From RGDT01 sp046719305 (GTDB lineage: Bacteria > Planctomycetota > Planctomycetia > Gemmatales > Gemmataceae), in contig JBDNDE010000052.1 of assembly GCA_046719305.1 (NCBI GenBank), positions 1-18,269 of the forward strand: a DNA stretch of 18,269 nucleotides, read 5' to 3'. This document shows, in pieces, positions 1 to 6,817 of this stretch; within the stretch, counting starts at the first letter, position 1, and each line of letters begins with the position of its first letter. The notes below the pieces were generated by a model. The model saw only the letters and a program-made list of their open reading frames with translations. It was not told where the DNA came from and did no database searches. The translations under genes were made by a program, and so were the position numbers.

Positions 1-1
1 C

Positions 2-556
2 GTGCCGACAGGATTCATCGGCACACGACGGCGTTTTGAATGGGACCGCCACTTGCCGGAATTGCCCAACCTGAACTGGCAGCAGGTGGGGGAGATGGTG
101 GCACTGGGTCACGAAATCGGTTCGCACTCCGTCAATCATGTCAACATGGGCGAAGTCAGTGCGGAAACCGCATGGCACGAATTGACGATGTCGCGTCAAA
201 CCATCGAGGACCGTCTTGGTCGTCCCTGCCGCTACTTCGCCTATCCGTTTGGGGGACGCAATCATTTTCGCAGCGAATTCCTGCCGATGATTGAGCAAGC
301 CGGTTATGAGGGGTGTTTGTCGGCCTTCGGAGGTTTTGTACGGCCGGGCTGTGATGATCGCCTGCTACCGCGCGAGGCCGTGCCCTACTTTAAGAGTCTT
401 AGTCACCTAGAGTTGCATTTGTCAGGCTGTCTGAACTGGTGGTATGCCTTTCGGGGCTGTGGCCAACGACAAACGGAAGTTCCCCAGGGCTTTGAGGATC
501 GCCCTTCGGAAATGCATTCGTTCTCTCGTGCTGGTTTCCTCTCTTCCGACGGCTAA
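2..556 (+). CDS. Polysaccharide deacetylase (NodB/CE4-like), 5'-truncated
   Basis: This is the C-terminal 184 residues of a carbohydrate esterase family 4 (NodB-homology) deacetylase, a metal-dependent enzyme that removes N- or O-acetyl groups from polysaccharides. The gene is open at the left edge, so the real start and the N-terminal catalytic Asp motif lie outside the window. The visible part holds the metal-binding HxxxH motif (SHSVNH, with His at visible residues 42 and 46) after a GHEIG stretch, and the family's YPFGG strand near residue 81. The C-terminal tail past about residue 140 is not conserved enough to interpret. The stop codon overlaps the Shine-Dalgarno sequence of the next gene, so the two are very probably co-transcribed. 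The family call is secure. The substrate is unknown; the acetyltransferases downstream suggest cell-surface or exopolysaccharide modification, which is inference. Confidence 0.85.
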   Translation: MPTGFIGTRRRFEWDRHLPELPNLNWQQVGEMVALGHEIGSHSVNHVNMGEVSAETAWHELTMSRQTIEDRLGRPCRYFAYPFGGRNHFRSEFLPMIEQAGYEGCLSAFGGFVRPGCDDRLLPREAVPYFKSLSHLELHLSGCLNWWYAFRGCGQRQTEVPQGFEDRPSEMHSFSRAGFLSSDG

Positions 557-569
557 AGGAGCCGGTCCG

Positions 570-1814
570 ATGAATTCGTTGCGGCCGACCGATGTCCCCA
601 CTGCACCAAACGCGCCGTCGAGATCCCGTGCGGCCGGGGTAGTGGTCGCTAGCCAGGCCGCCGATCTAAGCGACCATTTGACCCAATGGGAAGAGTTGGC
701 TCGCACAGCCAGTGAGCCGAATCCGTTTTTTGAGCCCTGGCATTTTCTGCCGGCGTTGGAATTGTTACCCCAACAACGGCACCGGCGATTTCTGCTAGTG
801 TACGGTCAAGCGGAGCGGCTCGCGGGGGGAATCTGTGCCCCAGCCCCGCTGATCGGCTTTGTACCGATGACCTGTCGGCGTCTGTTACCCGGGACACCCA
901 TTTGTGTTTCGGACATGTGGACCCATCCTTATTGCTTTCTGGCCACGCCCTTGTTGCGTGCAGGACGCGAAGCCGAGGCACTGGACCTGCTTTTTGATTG
1001 GTTTCGCAAAGATCGCCTGGGGACGGCTCTTTGGCGGTTAGAAATGGTCAGCGGCGATGGGCCGTTTGCGCGGGCGCTGATGGATCTGTGTTTCCGCGAG
1101 CGACGGCCGCGTTTTCTCGTGGGTGGCTATGCCCGAGCATTGCTCGAGCCGACGGCTGCCTCCGGGGCGGAGTACATGGCCAACCACCTGAGCAACCGTC
1201 GGCTAAAAGATTTTCGCCGCAAGCAAAAAGGATTGCGGAAGTTAGGCACGGTCCAGACGCGGACGATGCAGCCCAATGAGGCCGCCGAACCCTGGATCGA
1301 GCAGTTTCTCGCCTTGGAAGCCTCTGGCTGGAAAGGCCGCGCTGGCACTGCCTTAGCCTGTGAACCGGCTCATGCGACGTTTTTCCGCAAAATGTGCCAG
1401 GGGGCCCATGCTCGGGGCAAACTGGAGATGCTCGGGCTGTTTTTGGATGACCGAGCCATCGCCCTGCAATGCAATTTGGGCGATGCCCGCGGCCTCTTTG
1501 CGTTCAAGATCGCCTACGATGAAAATTTAAGCCAGTACTCCCCCGGCGTGCTGTTGGAGATCTTCAACATCGAACGCATGCATGAATTACGCCATGCACG
1601 GTGGATGGATTCCTGCGCCATCCCCAACCATCCGATGATCAACCGTTTGTGGATCGAACGCCGGTTGATTCAAAATCTTTGGCTCAGCACGGGACGCGGT
1701 ATCGGAGATACCTTGGTCTCGCTGATGCCTTTGGGCCAGTGGGCCAAACGCAAACTTTCCTATTTGTGGTGCAGGTGGCGAAAGCCTGCCTCTGTCGTTG
1801 CTGCCGAGGATTGA
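570..1814 (+). CDS. BioF2-like GNAT acetyltransferase (CelD/FemAB-type), first copy
   Basis: The 414-residue product resembles the BioF2-like acetyltransferase domain family (Acetyltransf_6), a GNAT-fold group often annotated CelD or FemAB-like and found in exopolysaccharide and cell-envelope loci. The strongest evidence is the segment at residues 246-262 (FLALEASGWKGRAGTAL), characteristic of this family, followed by the second GNAT half with conserved Tyr, Gly and Leu positions. There is no signal peptide or membrane segment, so it should be cytoplasmic. The reading frame stays open upstream to 444, but the ATG at 570 is chosen because AAAGGAG at 555-561 lies 8 nt before it and an earlier start would overlap the deacetylase by over 100 nt. 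The stop at 1812-1814 lies inside the first copy of a duplicated ribosome-binding region. The substrate is unknown. Confidence 0.8.
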   Translation: MNSLRPTDVPTAPNAPSRSRAAGVVVASQAADLSDHLTQWEELARTASEPNPFFEPWHFLPALELLPQQRHRRFLLVYGQAERLAGGICAPAPLIGFVPMTCRRLLPGTPICVSDMWTHPYCFLATPLLRAGREAEALDLLFDWFRKDRLGTALWRLEMVSGDGPFARALMDLCFRERRPRFLVGGYARALLEPTAASGAEYMANHLSNRRLKDFRRKQKGLRKLGTVQTRTMQPNEAAEPWIEQFLALEASGWKGRAGTALACEPAHATFFRKMCQGAHARGKLEMLGLFLDDRAIALQCNLGDARGLFAFKIAYDENLSQYSPGVLLEIFNIERMHELRHARWMDSCAIPNHPMINRLWIERRLIQNLWLSTGRGIGDTLVSLMPLGQWAKRKLSYLWCRWRKPASVVAAED

Positions 1815-1856
1815 CCCGTGTCGCTCTGCTCCTGCCGAGGATTATCCCATGTCGCT
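1801..1856 (+). repeat. Tandem 31-bp duplication of a ribosome-binding/start region
   Basis: Bases 1801-1825 recur 31 nt downstream at 1832-1856 with 22 of 25 positions identical, including CTGCCGAGGATT and TGTCGCT. Each copy has GAGGA followed 7 nt later by a start codon: GTG at 1818 in the first and ATG at 1849 in the second. Because 31 is not a multiple of three, the two starts are in different frames. The GTG would open a 23-codon reading frame ending at 1889, overlapping the start of the next gene. Confidence 0.75.
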
Positions 1857-2709
1857 GCTCTCCCTCGATGTTCCCACTTGTCGCCGTGACTTTGGCTTGC
1901 GGCCGTTTGCTTTGCGCCATCAGCTGAGCGATCACCCGCTGTTTGCTGTGGAGCGGCTGTTGCGGTTGGCGCAGACGCTGCCGGAGCATCGGGTCGAGTA
2001 CAATGCCGGAGAACTGCCAGTAGGACTGGACCCGAAGCACACGCCACGCAATGGCCTAACGATTAGCGAAACCATTCAACGCATCGAAGAATGTAAGTCC
2101 TGGATGGTACTGAAGAATGTAGAACGCGACCCGGAATATGCGAACTTACTTCATGCTTGCCTTAAAGAGGTCGCCGACAGCGGACATCCAGCAACGCAGA
2201 AGATGAGCCACCGCGAGGCGTTTGTATTTCTGTCGTCACCTGGCTCGATCACACCGTTCCACATCGACCCGGAGCAGAATTTCTTGTTGCAGATTCGCGG
2301 TCAGAAGTTTATCACGGTCTTCGATGCTCAAGATCGCACCGTATTGCCCGAGGCAGAACTGCAGCGCTTCTACAACGATGGACACCGCAATCTCACCTTC
2401 TGCGAAGAGTGGCAATCGCGCGGCCAGACGTTTGAATTGCTGCCCGGTCAAGGGGTGCATGTGCCGGTGACTGCTCCGCACTGGGTGCGCAATGGCCCGA
2501 CGGTTTCCATCTCCTTCAGCATTACCTTTCAAAACGTCGACAGCGAGACGCGTGCAATCCTGCACCGGGTCAACGGCCAACTGCGTCGGCGAGGTTGGAA
2601 TCCTCGGCCGGCAGGTTGTTCACCGTGGCTCGACCGCTTGAAGGTGTTAGGCTACCGGGTGGTTCGTCGCTTCCGCCGAATCTGGAGCGGCTCGGCCGAA
2701 CTCTCATGA
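1849..2709 (+). CDS. Cupin/JmjC-like protein, putative Fe(II)-dependent oxygenase
   Basis: The 286-residue protein has the layout of a cupin-like (Cupin_8/JmjC) domain. TPFHIDPEQNFLLQIRG contains the HxD pair (H138, D140) that normally ligates Fe(II). A Lys (K153) after IRGQ fits family spacing, and a distal His in HVPVTAPHWV (H211, or H204) could complete the metal triad. Such proteins are usually 2-oxoglutarate-dependent hydroxylases of amino acids, proteins or small molecules; the substrate here cannot be inferred. There is no export signal. The tail from about residue 250 is Arg-rich and basic. The ATG at 1849 is chosen because GAGGA precedes it by 7 nt; an in-frame upstream extension would run into the acetyltransferase. 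Its stop overlaps the next start as ATGA, suggesting translational coupling. The fold is likely; catalytic activity is inferred. Confidence 0.75.
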   Translation: MSLLSLDVPTCRRDFGLRPFALRHQLSDHPLFAVERLLRLAQTLPEHRVEYNAGELPVGLDPKHTPRNGLTISETIQRIEECKSWMVLKNVERDPEYANLLHACLKEVADSGHPATQKMSHREAFVFLSSPGSITPFHIDPEQNFLLQIRGQKFITVFDAQDRTVLPEAELQRFYNDGHRNLTFCEEWQSRGQTFELLPGQGVHVPVTAPHWVRNGPTVSISFSITFQNVDSETRAILHRVNGQLRRRGWNPRPAGCSPWLDRLKVLGYRVVRRFRRIWSGSAELS

Positions 2710-3923
2710 AGCTAGCCGAGGGGCCGTCCCTAAGTCCGGGGCTTGCCGAGGGTGAACTGGGCCGGGCTTGGAAAGAGTTGCTCGAGTGTAGCGCGACGGC
2801 CAGCGCGTTTCTCTCGCCGGAGTGGCTGCTGCCGTGGTGGCAGGTGTATGGTCCGACGCAAGGGCGGCAACCGTGGATCTTCACCTACTGGCGCGGCGGG
2901 CGGCTGATTGGCTTCGCCCCGCTGTCGTTGCGCACGCATTATCCCCGTTACCAAATCCCGCTGCGACGGTGGGAAATCTGGGGCAGTGGCGAAGCCGAGG
3001 CCGACGCGGTTTGTTCCGACTATCTCAACGTTCTGGCCCTCCCGGGGGCCGAGGCCGACGTTGCCGCTGGGTTGGAACACTGCCTACGAACATCGCCGCT
3101 TGGTCACGAACTGGTCATCCCCTTGATGGACATGAGCAGCCAACAGACGCTCGCTTTACAACAAGCGTTCCTCGCTCGGGGCTGGTGGATGCAAATCGAG
3201 CAGCCGACCGAATCGCGCTGGATCGAACTGCCCACCAGTTGGGAGGCCTACCTCGCAGCGCGCAAAGCGTCGTCGCGCTACTGGATTCGCCGAACGCTGC
3301 GTGATCTGCAGCAGTGGGCCGGTTCAACCCTTCTGGTGCGTGAAGCGCAACGGCCCGAGGAGTTGCCTTTCTTGCAGGAGCACTTGATTCGTTTACACCA
3401 GGAACGCTGGCAAGGTACATCGGGAGGAACGTTTCGCTCGCGGTTGTTTCTCGCCTTTCATCGCCGCATTCAAGAGCAATGGTTGGCCCGCGGACAACTA
3501 CAACTCGCCGTTTTATGGGGACACGCCCAGCCAATCGCAGCCGTATACAACCTCTATTGGCGTGATCAGGTGTTGTTTTACCAGTGTGGCCGATCGCTCC
3601 AGGTGCCCCGCGGGTTGCGTCCGGGAGCCTGGATTTTAGCATGGAGTGTGCAACAAGCCATCGCCCGGAGGTTCCGCCGGTTCGATTTTCTCGGCGGCGT
3701 AGCCAGTTATAAAGCCCAGTTTGCCTCGGAAGTGCGGCGGTTGGCGCAGGTGCGTTTCCAACGCCCCGGAATACGAACCGCGGTTCAGAGGTTAATAGAA
3801 CATGCGAAGCAAACCCGTCGTGTCTGGCTTGCTGGGTGTCCGGGTTGGTCCTCCTCTGTCGAGAATACCGTCGATGAGCCGCCAGAGAGCGACCAGAATT
3901 CAGGTGCCAACCGAATCAGGTAA
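2706..3923 (+). CDS. BioF2-like GNAT acetyltransferase, second copy
   Basis: The 405-residue protein is a second BioF2-like/FemAB-type acetyltransferase, clearly diverged from the copy at 570-1814. Visible family features are the W-x2-YL block with a following RRTLRDL segment (about residues 178-198), where acceptor-binding basic residues usually sit, and the FDFLGGVASYKAQF block starting at residue 326, typical of the C-terminal GNAT half of FemAB-like proteins. No signal peptide or membrane helix is seen. The frame remains open back to 2595, but the ATG at 2706 overlaps the preceding stop by four bases (ATGA), a usual coupling arrangement, and a longer form would overlap the cupin gene by over 110 nt. 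It is the last gene of the + strand cassette. Two diverged acetyltransferases around one oxygenase-like protein suggest successive modification of one product (inference). Confidence 0.78.
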   Translation: MKLAEGPSLSPGLAEGELGRAWKELLECSATASAFLSPEWLLPWWQVYGPTQGRQPWIFTYWRGGRLIGFAPLSLRTHYPRYQIPLRRWEIWGSGEAEADAVCSDYLNVLALPGAEADVAAGLEHCLRTSPLGHELVIPLMDMSSQQTLALQQAFLARGWWMQIEQPTESRWIELPTSWEAYLAARKASSRYWIRRTLRDLQQWAGSTLLVREAQRPEELPFLQEHLIRLHQERWQGTSGGTFRSRLFLAFHRRIQEQWLARGQLQLAVLWGHAQPIAAVYNLYWRDQVLFYQCGRSLQVPRGLRPGAWILAWSVQQAIARRFRRFDFLGGVASYKAQFASEVRRLAQVRFQRPGIRTAVQRLIEHAKQTRRVWLAGCPGWSSSVENTVDEPPESDQNSGANRIR

Positions 3924-3952
3924 TAAATTTGGCAGTAAATTGTAAAAGATTC

Positions 3953-3983
3953 TTGACAATCGGGAGGAGCGTTTCAGTAAGAT
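3953..3983 (+). promoter_or_regulatory. Candidate sigma-70-type promoter upstream of the secreted Gly/Gln-rich protein
   Basis: A consensus -35 hexamer TTGACA lies at 3953-3958 and a weaker -10-like TAAGAT at 3978-3983, with 19 nt between them. The spacing is long and the -10 matches only 4 of 6 positions, so this is a candidate. If used, it gives a leader of about 155 nt before the ATG at 4146, and that leader contains the hairpin at 4019-4088. Confidence 0.35.
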
Positions 3984-4018
3984 GATGATGTTTCCTCCAA
4001 CAATACCGCGTGCCCCCC

Positions 4019-4088
4019 ATGTCGGGTCTTAGGTCAGTTAAATCATCCTCGGGCTTTCCCTGCTTCACCCGACCCGACGTAGTTTTTT
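4019..4088 (+). terminator. Hairpin plus T-run: operon terminator or leader attenuator
   Basis: GTCGGGTC (4021-4028) pairs perfectly with GACCCGAC (4071-4078); an A-T pair and a T-G wobble extend the stem at its base to 10 pairs. The loop is 42 nt. Six T residues follow at 4083-4088. It could terminate the upstream four-gene cassette or, if the promoter at 3953 is real, act as a conditional terminator in the leader. TCGGG at 4039-4043 can pair with the same CCCGA bases, so an alternative fold exists. Confidence 0.4.
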
Positions 4089-4145
4089 GGATACTCGCTG
4101 ATTGGCTTCTAGGTATACCAGGTGACCCTAACGAGTGGACAACAA

Positions 4146-5765
4146 ATGAGAATCTCTTACCCGTCGATCTGGTTGCGCCTTGGCGTAGCTGCTTTCTGTG
4201 TAATTGGTTTGTCACAACCGGTTGTCCAAGCTGCTCCACTGCCCGAGTTCACCGGGTACACCCGAATTGGGCTTCCTTCGGACAATTGGACCAAAGATGA
4301 CCCCCGCGTGGCTGAAGTGCTCAAAAAGTCTAAACCGGTCGGCGTCACCATCTACTACATGGTGCTAGACCGAGAGAGTGGCCGCAGCACCCCAGGGGAC
4401 CGCTGGGGTACAGGCATCCCCGATTTCGATCAGAAATTTATCGCTGGCATGAACAACGATCGCAGTACCATCGATCCCGATGCCCGTTACCTCTACCTCT
4501 ATCAATTGGTCAACGATAGTGGCCGTGAGGCCTCCATTCGCACGTTGTCCATCCGGCTGATCGTCGACCCACGGTTGATCACCAGCTGGGGCCACTTCGC
4601 CGAACGCAAACGCACCGACAAGGGAGAACAGTCGGTTCGCGGGGTTGGCTTTGCCTTTCCCTTCCAGACCAAAGAGGGCAAAGAGCCGACCATCCGCGCC
4701 GTCTCGACCGCTTTTCAAGCCGTCACCAATAAACAATACCTCTCACCTGCCCCAGCAGTGAAGGCGGAACGTGTCTTTTCCTTTGCCCCGATCTCTCTGG
4801 GCGAATTCGTCCCGGTGGCCGAGGGGGAAGATGTGGGCCGTGAACCTGATGCGATCTTGATTGTACCCAATGCGGAGTTAGGTCGCGGGGAAAAGGGCGA
4901 GTATTTGCGTCCGTCGATGATCAACGACAGCGAACGGATTCCGGGCCTGGATGATCCGAAATATCGCGATCTGATCCGCAAGCAGTGGCAGACCCGCTGG
5001 CCGGTCGTTCGCGCTTTTTGGAACACCCAAATGGTTAAGCCCCGGCAACGCTCGACTCTTTTCGGCTTCACCAGCGTGGCTCCGCCCACCCTGGCAGAAG
5101 CCAGTATCGCCGGCCGAGCGCTCAACTTGGGCACCGACAAGCCTGAAGACGGCAAGGTCCGCCCGGCTGGGGACGAAGGCAAGATCGATGACCGCAACTT
5201 GGCAGCTGCTTTGGAAGGACCAACCGGTACCCTGCCGACTCCGATCGTTGATGAGCCGCCGGCGCTGCCCGTGACACCGGCTGCGAATGAAGGAGGTATC
5301 GGTGCAGCTGGTGGGGCAGGGGGGTTGGGAGCTTTCCCCGGTGGTTTAGGTGGTTTGCCGGCCCTGGGCAGCGTGGGGAGTGGTGGAGGCAGTGGTGCTC
5401 TAGGCGGGGCCTTTTTCCCGGCCCGTGGCGGAGCTGGCGGCGGTGGGGGGGGCTTTGGTGTCGGCGGCGGGGGCGAGAATGGTTCTGGGGGCAGCAACGA
5501 GCAGCGAGATGATCTCAACCAGGGTTCTCTGCTCACCAACACCGTCAACGTGAATGTCAACCAGAGCCAAACCCAGCAACAACAGCAACAGCAGCAGCAA
5601 CAGCAAGGGCAAGCTCAGGGCCAGGTCAACATCAATGTCAACGTGATCCCGATTCCCTCGGCTTGGCTGCTCGGCCTGCTGGGATTGCCAGCCTTCTACT
5701 TCTTTGGTCGGCGCACGAAGTCGACTGCGGAAAATCAAGCAGAACCGGTTTCGTCGGAAGCCTAG
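4146..5765 (+). CDS. Secreted Gly- and Gln-rich protein with PEP-CTERM-like C-terminal anchor
   Basis: I do not recognise a family for this 539-residue protein. It begins with a good Sec signal peptide (basic MRISYPSIWLRLG, hydrophobic core, likely cleavage after VVQA at residue 29). The globular part (about 30-370) has no motif I can name. Then come a Gly-rich segment (about 382-451), a run of 11 Gln (477-487) flanked by alternating Asn-Val stretches, and a C-terminal PIPSAWLLG hydrophobic helix followed by GRR from about residue 501. That ending resembles a PEP-CTERM sorting signal, but has Pro-Ile-Pro and about 17 residues after the arginines, so a plain membrane anchor is also possible. 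ATG 4146 is preferred over the GTG at 4122 because the signal peptide begins there. It is probably surface-exposed. A strong terminator follows. Confidence 0.7.
   Translation: MRISYPSIWLRLGVAAFCVIGLSQPVVQAAPLPEFTGYTRIGLPSDNWTKDDPRVAEVLKKSKPVGVTIYYMVLDRESGRSTPGDRWGTGIPDFDQKFIAGMNNDRSTIDPDARYLYLYQLVNDSGREASIRTLSIRLIVDPRLITSWGHFAERKRTDKGEQSVRGVGFAFPFQTKEGKEPTIRAVSTAFQAVTNKQYLSPAPAVKAERVFSFAPISLGEFVPVAEGEDVGREPDAILIVPNAELGRGEKGEYLRPSMINDSERIPGLDDPKYRDLIRKQWQTRWPVVRAFWNTQMVKPRQRSTLFGFTSVAPPTLAEASIAGRALNLGTDKPEDGKVRPAGDEGKIDDRNLAAALEGPTGTLPTPIVDEPPALPVTPAANEGGIGAAGGAGGLGAFPGGLGGLPALGSVGSGGGSGALGGAFFPARGGAGGGGGGFGVGGGGENGSGGSNEQRDDLNQGSLLTNTVNVNVNQSQTQQQQQQQQQQQGQAQGQVNINVNVIPIPSAWLLGLLGLPAFYFFGRRTKSTAENQAEPVSSEA
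5574..5606 (+). repeat. CAG/CAA microsatellite encoding 11 glutamines
   Basis: Eleven consecutive Gln codons mix CAG and CAA inside the secreted-protein gene. Such tracts can change length by slippage in steps of three bases without loss of frame. The codon mixture would lower, but not abolish, slippage. Confidence 0.85.
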
Positions 5766-5800
5766 GGGGATACGAGGGCGAGTTGAACGAAGGAAAAGTA

Positions 5801-5840
5801 AAGGGAACCGCATCGCCTGTTGCAGTTCCCTTAATTTTTT
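5801..5840. terminator. Strong bidirectional rho-independent terminator between convergent units
   Basis: AAGGGAAC (5801-5808) pairs with GTTCCCTT (5825-5832). After one C-A mismatch the stem continues with GCA/TGC, leaving an 8-nt loop. On the + strand six T residues follow at 5835-5840, terminating the secreted-protein gene. On the - strand the exit side reads T-rich (TTTACTTTTCC), so the same hairpin can end the phosphate operon arriving from the other side. Confidence 0.8.
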
Positions 5841-5849
5841 CTCCTTTTT

Positions 5850-6036
5850 TTGAAACTTTTCATGCGTTGGCGAGTATAGTGAGCAGACACACCACTGCCC
5901 GATCGAACCGGCTGCAGTGGGTGTGGTGCAGTCCCTCGACACAAGTCCATCGAGTTTGACGCACCGAACAAGGACTACTCGACTCCTTGTTCCGGTCCCC
6001 AAACCGACCCCCACCTGACACCGCTTCTCGGCGGTG
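5850..6036. other. Structured convergent intergenic segment: promoter-like element and three hairpins
   Basis: TTGAAA (5850-5855) and TATAGT (5875-5880) with 19 nt between them form a promoter-like element on the + strand. Three stems follow. CACACCACTGC (5888-5898) pairs with 5914-5925 with one bulged G. GAACAAGGA (5966-5974) pairs perfectly with TCCTTGTTC (5984-5992). CACCGC (6019-6024) pairs with GCGGTG (6031-6036). There is no T-run after any of them on either strand. The segment could be a small RNA transcribed toward phoB, or a structured 3' untranslated region of the phosphate operon. No open reading frame here looks convincing. Confidence 0.35.
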
Positions 6037-6051
6037 GTGTGTCCGCCCGGT

Positions 6052-6777
6052 TTATCGTTTCTCTCTCAAGCGATAGCCAACTCCGCGAACCGTCTCAATC
6101 ATCTCGCCATCGCCGAGTTTTTTGCGCAGCGTCTTGATGTGGACATCGATCGTCCGCTCTAACACAATCGCTCCCTCTCCAATAGCTGCATCCATTAGCT
6201 GATGGCGGCTGAAAGCTCGCCCGGGTTGGCGTAGCAGCACCTCCAGGAGGCGGAACTCCGTCGGCGTGAGGTCCAACTCTTGGTTGTCGGCGAACGCTCG
6301 ATGCCGGCTGCGATCGATCTTCAATCCCATATACTCGATCACGTCACTGTTTTCACCGCCATTCTCCAGCCGGCGTTTGAGCGCTTTGATTTTTTGCATC
6401 AGCACCTTGGCACTGAACGGCTTGGTGACGTAGTCATCCGCCCCAAGAGAGAATCCGACAATTTGATCGGTTTCCTCCGATTTGGCACTGAGAATGATGA
6501 TGGGAATGTCTCGTGTGCGTTCGCCGGCTCGAATGGCTCGGCAAATATCTGTCCCGTTCATGCCAGGAAGCATGATATCCAGGAGGATCAAGTCAGGTAA
6601 ATGAGTTTGGGCTTTACGAAGCCCCTCTTGGCCATCGTGGGCCACGATGGTGTCGTAGCCTTCGCGTTGCAAGTTATACGTCAGCAATTCCACGAGATCC
6701 CGTTCATCTTCGATGATCAGCACGCGCAAGCGACTTGAACTGGTCATCAGGGCGGGCGAGGATGCATTGGGAGCCAT
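6052..6777 (-). CDS. phoB: PhoB-type phosphate response regulator (OmpR/PhoB family)
   Basis: The 241-residue protein is a two-domain response regulator that activates phosphate-starvation genes when phosphorylated by PhoR. The receiver domain (about 16-135) has the acidic pocket E23/D24, phospho-acceptor D67 in LILLDIMLPG, and the conserved Lys in YVTKPF. The winged-helix DNA-binding domain (about 145-241) has LTPTEFRLLEVLL, the recognition-helix region ERTIDVHIKTLRKKL and the terminal hairpin GVGYRLRE. Length is close to E. coli PhoB (229) with about 15 extra N-terminal residues; a shorter start at the internal ATG at 6747 is possible because neither ATG has a strong Shine-Dalgarno sequence. 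It is the last gene of the operon, 40 bp after phoU. Its phosphate role rests on the operon, since the family covers many signals. Confidence 0.93.
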   Translation of the reverse strand: MAPNASSPALMTSSSRLRVLIIEDERDLVELLTYNLQREGYDTIVAHDGQEGLRKAQTHLPDLILLDIMLPGMNGTDICRAIRAGERTRDIPIIILSAKSEETDQIVGFSLGADDYVTKPFSAKVLMQKIKALKRRLENGGENSDVIEYMGLKIDRSRHRAFADNQELDLTPTEFRLLEVLLRQPGRAFSRHQLMDAAIGEGAIVLERTIDVHIKTLRKKLGDGEMIETVRGVGYRLREKR

Positions 6778-6817
6778 CGCGATCTACACTCCGAGAATAG
6801 AGAACCTTCGGTTGGGC

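Noticed and set aside
444..569. N-terminal extension of the first acetyltransferase
   Set aside because: It overlaps the deacetylase coding region, while the ATG at 570 has a strong Shine-Dalgarno sequence at a suitable distance.
4715..5560. Long Pro-rich open frame (281 codons) on the - strand
   Set aside because: It is the antisense reading of the Gly-rich part of the secreted-protein gene: Gly codons GGN read as Pro-type codons on the other strand. The + strand frame has a signal peptide and a terminator; this one has no credible start.
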